Assembly (NCBI RefSeq): GCF_902488755.1
Contig: NZ_CABTXF010000057.1
Span: forward strand, 1 to 6,918
Length of the DNA stretch: 6,918 nt
Direction of reading: 5' to 3'
Origin: an uncultured Murdochiella sp.
Lineage (GTDB): Bacteria > Bacillota > Clostridia > Tissierellales > Peptoniphilaceae
The position numbers were made by a program, and so were the translations under genes. The notes under the pieces were generated by a model. That model had not been told where the DNA came from, did not search any database, and saw only the letters and a list, made by a program, of their open reading frames with translations. Position 1 is the first letter of the stretch; each line of letters opens with the position of its first letter. Of this stretch, positions 5,018-6,918 are shown piece after piece.

Positions 5018-6918
5018 TCATGCCGGATTTTGCTTTGGTGTGCGTGAAATAGACCGCAAAGCAAGCGAGGCGCTTGCCGATGCTAAAGGAAGAAAGGTCT
5101 ATTCCTACGGTCCGCTCGTACATAATGCGCAATATGTCTCCCGGCGCGAGGCAGAAGGCATCCATGTTTTGTCCACACTACGCGAAGCAACAGTACTTGA
5201 TAAAGATGCTATTCTGCTCCTTCGGGCACATGGCGTAACCGCGGAAGAGCGAAAAGAGTTAGAAGCTACCGGTGCGCGAATTATTGATGGAACATGTCCC
5301 GTGCTGTTGAATATTTACCGCCTCTTACAGGAAAAACAGAACCAGGGATATCGCTGTGTAATCGTCGGCGATGCGAAGCACCCTGAGGTCATCGCTATGC
5401 GCAGCAGACTTGATGCGGATGCACTAATTCTATCGACTCCACAAGAAGCTTCCGCTGTACAATCGGAGAAACCGTTGTTTGTCGTTTCGCAGACCACTAA
5501 TCGCGAAGCCTACTTTCAAAATGTGGTTTCTGCATTGCCAAAAGATATAGAAGTGAACGTAGCGAAGACCATCTGTCGCGCAACCCAAGATCGACAGAAT
5601 GCTTGTGAAGCATTGGCTCGACAGGTAGATCTTATGGTCGTAATCGGAGGAAAACATTCCTCCAATACCAATAAATTACGTCAGGTAGCGGAAAAAGAAG
5701 CAAAAAACGTCCAACAAATTGAAGTTTTCAACGATTTAACTTTACAAACCTACCCGATATTGAATAGAATAGGCATAACCGCCGGTGCGAGCACACCGGA
5801 CTGGATTATTGAGGAGGTCGTTCAAGGGATGGAGAATTTTACGAAAGAAGATTTCATGGAACAAATCGAAGACAGTATGGTGAAGATTTATCCTCGCGAT
5901 ATTGTCAAAGGTACCGTCATCAGTGTAAAAGAGGATGAAGTCTATGTCGATATTCGTTATCGAGCAGACGGAATCATTAAAACGGATGAAATGACGGATG
6001 ACGAACGCGGTAACACACGCGATCATTTCCATGAAGGGGACGAGATCGATGTCTATGTGATTAAGCTGGACGATGGCGAAGGTAATGTTATGCTGTCCAC
6101 ACGTCGTGTAGAGGGTCTCAAGAACTGGACGAAATTAATGGAGAAGTACGAAGCCGGCGAAACGATTGATGCCTTAATTACCGGAGATAATAACGGCGGC
6201 TTGGTAGCGAATGTCATGGGAATCAACGGATTCATTCCGGCATCGCAGATTGCCACGTACTTCGTTAAAAATTTCAAGCAATACATCGGTCAAACGTTGG
6301 AATGCAAATTCCTGTCGGTCGATGAGCGCAAGCGTCGTGTCGTTCTTTCGGCGCGTGCCGTTTTAGAAGAGCAATTAGACAGCGTATGGGAAAAGATTGT
6401 CGTCGGAGAAACGGTTAAAGGCAAAGTCGTTCGCATGACTGATTTTGGTGCCTTTGTTGATTTAGGCGGCGTTGACGGATTGATTCACGTTTCCGATATT
6501 TCCTGGCAGCGGATTGAAAAACCCGCAGATGTTTTAGAAATCGGACAGGAAGTGGAACCGGTGGTATTAAAAGCCAACCGTGACCGTAACCGAATTTCCC
6601 TTGGGTTAAAGCAGCTTATGCCGAAGCCTTTTGAGTTGTTTAAGCAGAATCATAAACCGGGAGACGTTCTTAAGGGAACCGTGGTAAATCTCCTTGATTT
6701 TGGTGCTTTTGTTCGTCTTGATGATGGGGTAGAGGGACTGATTCATGTCTCCCAAATTGCACATCATCACGTAGAGAAGCCGTCTGATGAATACAATATC
6801 GGACAAGAAGTCGAAGTGAAGATTTTGGAGATCGATGACGAGCGTCAGCGCATTGCGCTTTCCACCCGTGCGTTAGAAGAGCCGGTAGCCGAACAGAAAG
6901 AAGAAAACGAGACTTCGG
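4998..6918 (+). CDS. ispH-rpsA: Fused IspH (HMBPP reductase) - ribosomal protein S1, 3' end cut by window
   Basis: One open frame of at least 640 codons without a stop joins two proteins. Residues 1-277 are 4-hydroxy-3-methylbut-2-enyl diphosphate reductase, the last MEP-pathway enzyme, making IPP and DMAPP with a 4Fe-4S cluster. Its cluster cysteines are C12 (GFCFGV), C100 (DGTCPV) and C193 (KTICRAT); substrate-site histidines are H42, H78 and H128, with E130 as the likely proton donor, plus SQTT, SSNT and AGASTPDW. Residues 278 onward are ribosomal protein S1 with four S1 domains, at about 300-371, 385-453, 469-538 and 552-627; the last two have the clear DFGAFV and GLIHVS motifs. An acidic tail (EEPVAEQKEENE) suggests the stop is near. 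ATG 4998 has AGGGAG at 4983-4988. Such fusions are known in anaerobic Firmicutes. A frameshift is not needed to explain the joint frame. Confidence 0.95.
   Translation, partial: MDIQIADHAGFCFGVREIDRKASEALADAKGRKVYSYGPLVHNAQYVSRREAEGIHVLSTLREATVLDKDAILLLRAHGVTAEERKELEATGARIIDGTCPVLLNIYRLLQEKQNQGYRCVIVGDAKHPEVIAMRSRLDADALILSTPQEASAVQSEKPLFVVSQTTNREAYFQNVVSALPKDIEVNVAKTICRATQDRQNACEALARQVDLMVVIGGKHSSNTNKLRQVAEKEAKNVQQIEVFNDLTLQTYPILNRIGITAGASTPDWIIEEVVQGMENFTKEDFMEQIEDSMVKIYPRDIVKGTVISVKEDEVYVDIRYRADGIIKTDEMTDDERGNTRDHFHEGDEIDVYVIKLDDGEGNVMLSTRRVEGLKNWTKLMEKYEAGETIDALITGDNNGGLVANVMGINGFIPASQIATYFVKNFKQYIGQTLECKFLSVDERKRRVVLSARAVLEEQLDSVWEKIVVGETVKGKVVRMTDFGAFVDLGGVDGLIHVSDISWQRIEKPADVLEIGQEVEPVVLKANRDRNRISLGLKQLMPKPFELFKQNHKPGDVLKGTVVNLLDFGAFVRLDDGVEGLIHVSQIAHHHVEKPSDEYNIGQEVEVKILEIDDERQRIALSTRALEEPVAEQKEENETS
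5812..5831 (+). promoter_or_regulatory. Possible internal ribosome binding site and start for free S1
   Basis: AGGAGGT at 5812-5818 is a full match to the 16S rRNA anti-Shine-Dalgarno sequence and lies 10 bases before an in-frame ATG at 5829. That ATG marks the point where IspH homology ends (WIIEEVVQGM) and the S1 part begins (MENFTKEDFM). A 6-bp inverted repeat, CCGGTG (5782-5787) and CACCGG (5794-5799), sits just upstream and leaves the site unpaired. The same bases encode the commonly conserved IspH end EEV, so the match may be partly a by-product of coding. Use as a start is inference. Confidence 0.45.

Noticed and set aside
6405..6755. Internal sequence repetition in the last third of the window
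   Set aside because: It comes from the repeated S1 domains (DFGAFV and GLIHVS motifs) and not from a DNA repeat or mobile element.
1..6918. Search for an undescribed system, mobile element, CRISPR array, tRNA or riboswitch
   Set aside because: Every part of the window is covered by conserved housekeeping genes with gaps of at most 28 bases, leaving no unexplained structure of that kind.

Overview
The window is a tightly packed, single-direction (+ strand) housekeeping cluster from a bacterium of the Firmicutes type. Gene order supports this: an M50 site-2 protease, scpA, scpB, an RluB/RsuA-type pseudouridine synthase, an HI0933-type flavoprotein, cmk, plsC, and ispH joined in frame to a ribosomal protein S1 module. 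IspH-S1 fusions are known from Clostridia and related anaerobic Firmicutes, including Negativicutes. The moderate base composition (by eye somewhat under 50% GC) fits a Negativicutes or Clostridia genome, but the genus cannot be fixed from the sequence alone.

Layout: bases 2-403 hold the 3' end of an M50 membrane metalloprotease gene whose start and HExxH region lie outside the window. Bases 424-1766 encode ScpA and ScpB, the kleisin and winged-helix partners of SMC. Bases 1756-2499 encode a 23S rRNA pseudouridine synthase. Bases 2496-3743 encode a FAD-binding flavoprotein of uncertain function. Bases 3772-4431 encode CMP/dCMP kinase. Bases 4412-5017 encode a PlsC-type acyltransferase. From 4998 to the window end a single open frame of at least 640 codons encodes IspH followed by four S1 domains; it has not reached a stop at base 6918.

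The genes look like one transcription unit. Gaps are only 20 bases (404-423) and 28 bases (3744-3771); the other junctions overlap by 4, 11, 4, 20 and 20 bases, which suggests translational coupling. No intergenic stretch is large enough for an obvious promoter or terminator, and no stretch over 300 bases lacks a gene. The products serve chromosome segregation (ScpAB), ribosome modification and translation initiation (RluB, S1), nucleotide supply (Cmk), phospholipid synthesis (PlsC) and isoprenoid precursor synthesis (IspH), so the unit links growth-related functions rather than one pathway.

I found no RNA gene, mobile element, CRISPR array, phage or defence module, and nothing I would call an undescribed system. 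The most interesting point is the IspH-S1 junction: exactly where the S1 module begins there is a full AGGAGGT Shine-Dalgarno match 10 bases before an in-frame ATG. This raises the testable idea that the gene makes both a fusion and a free S1 protein.
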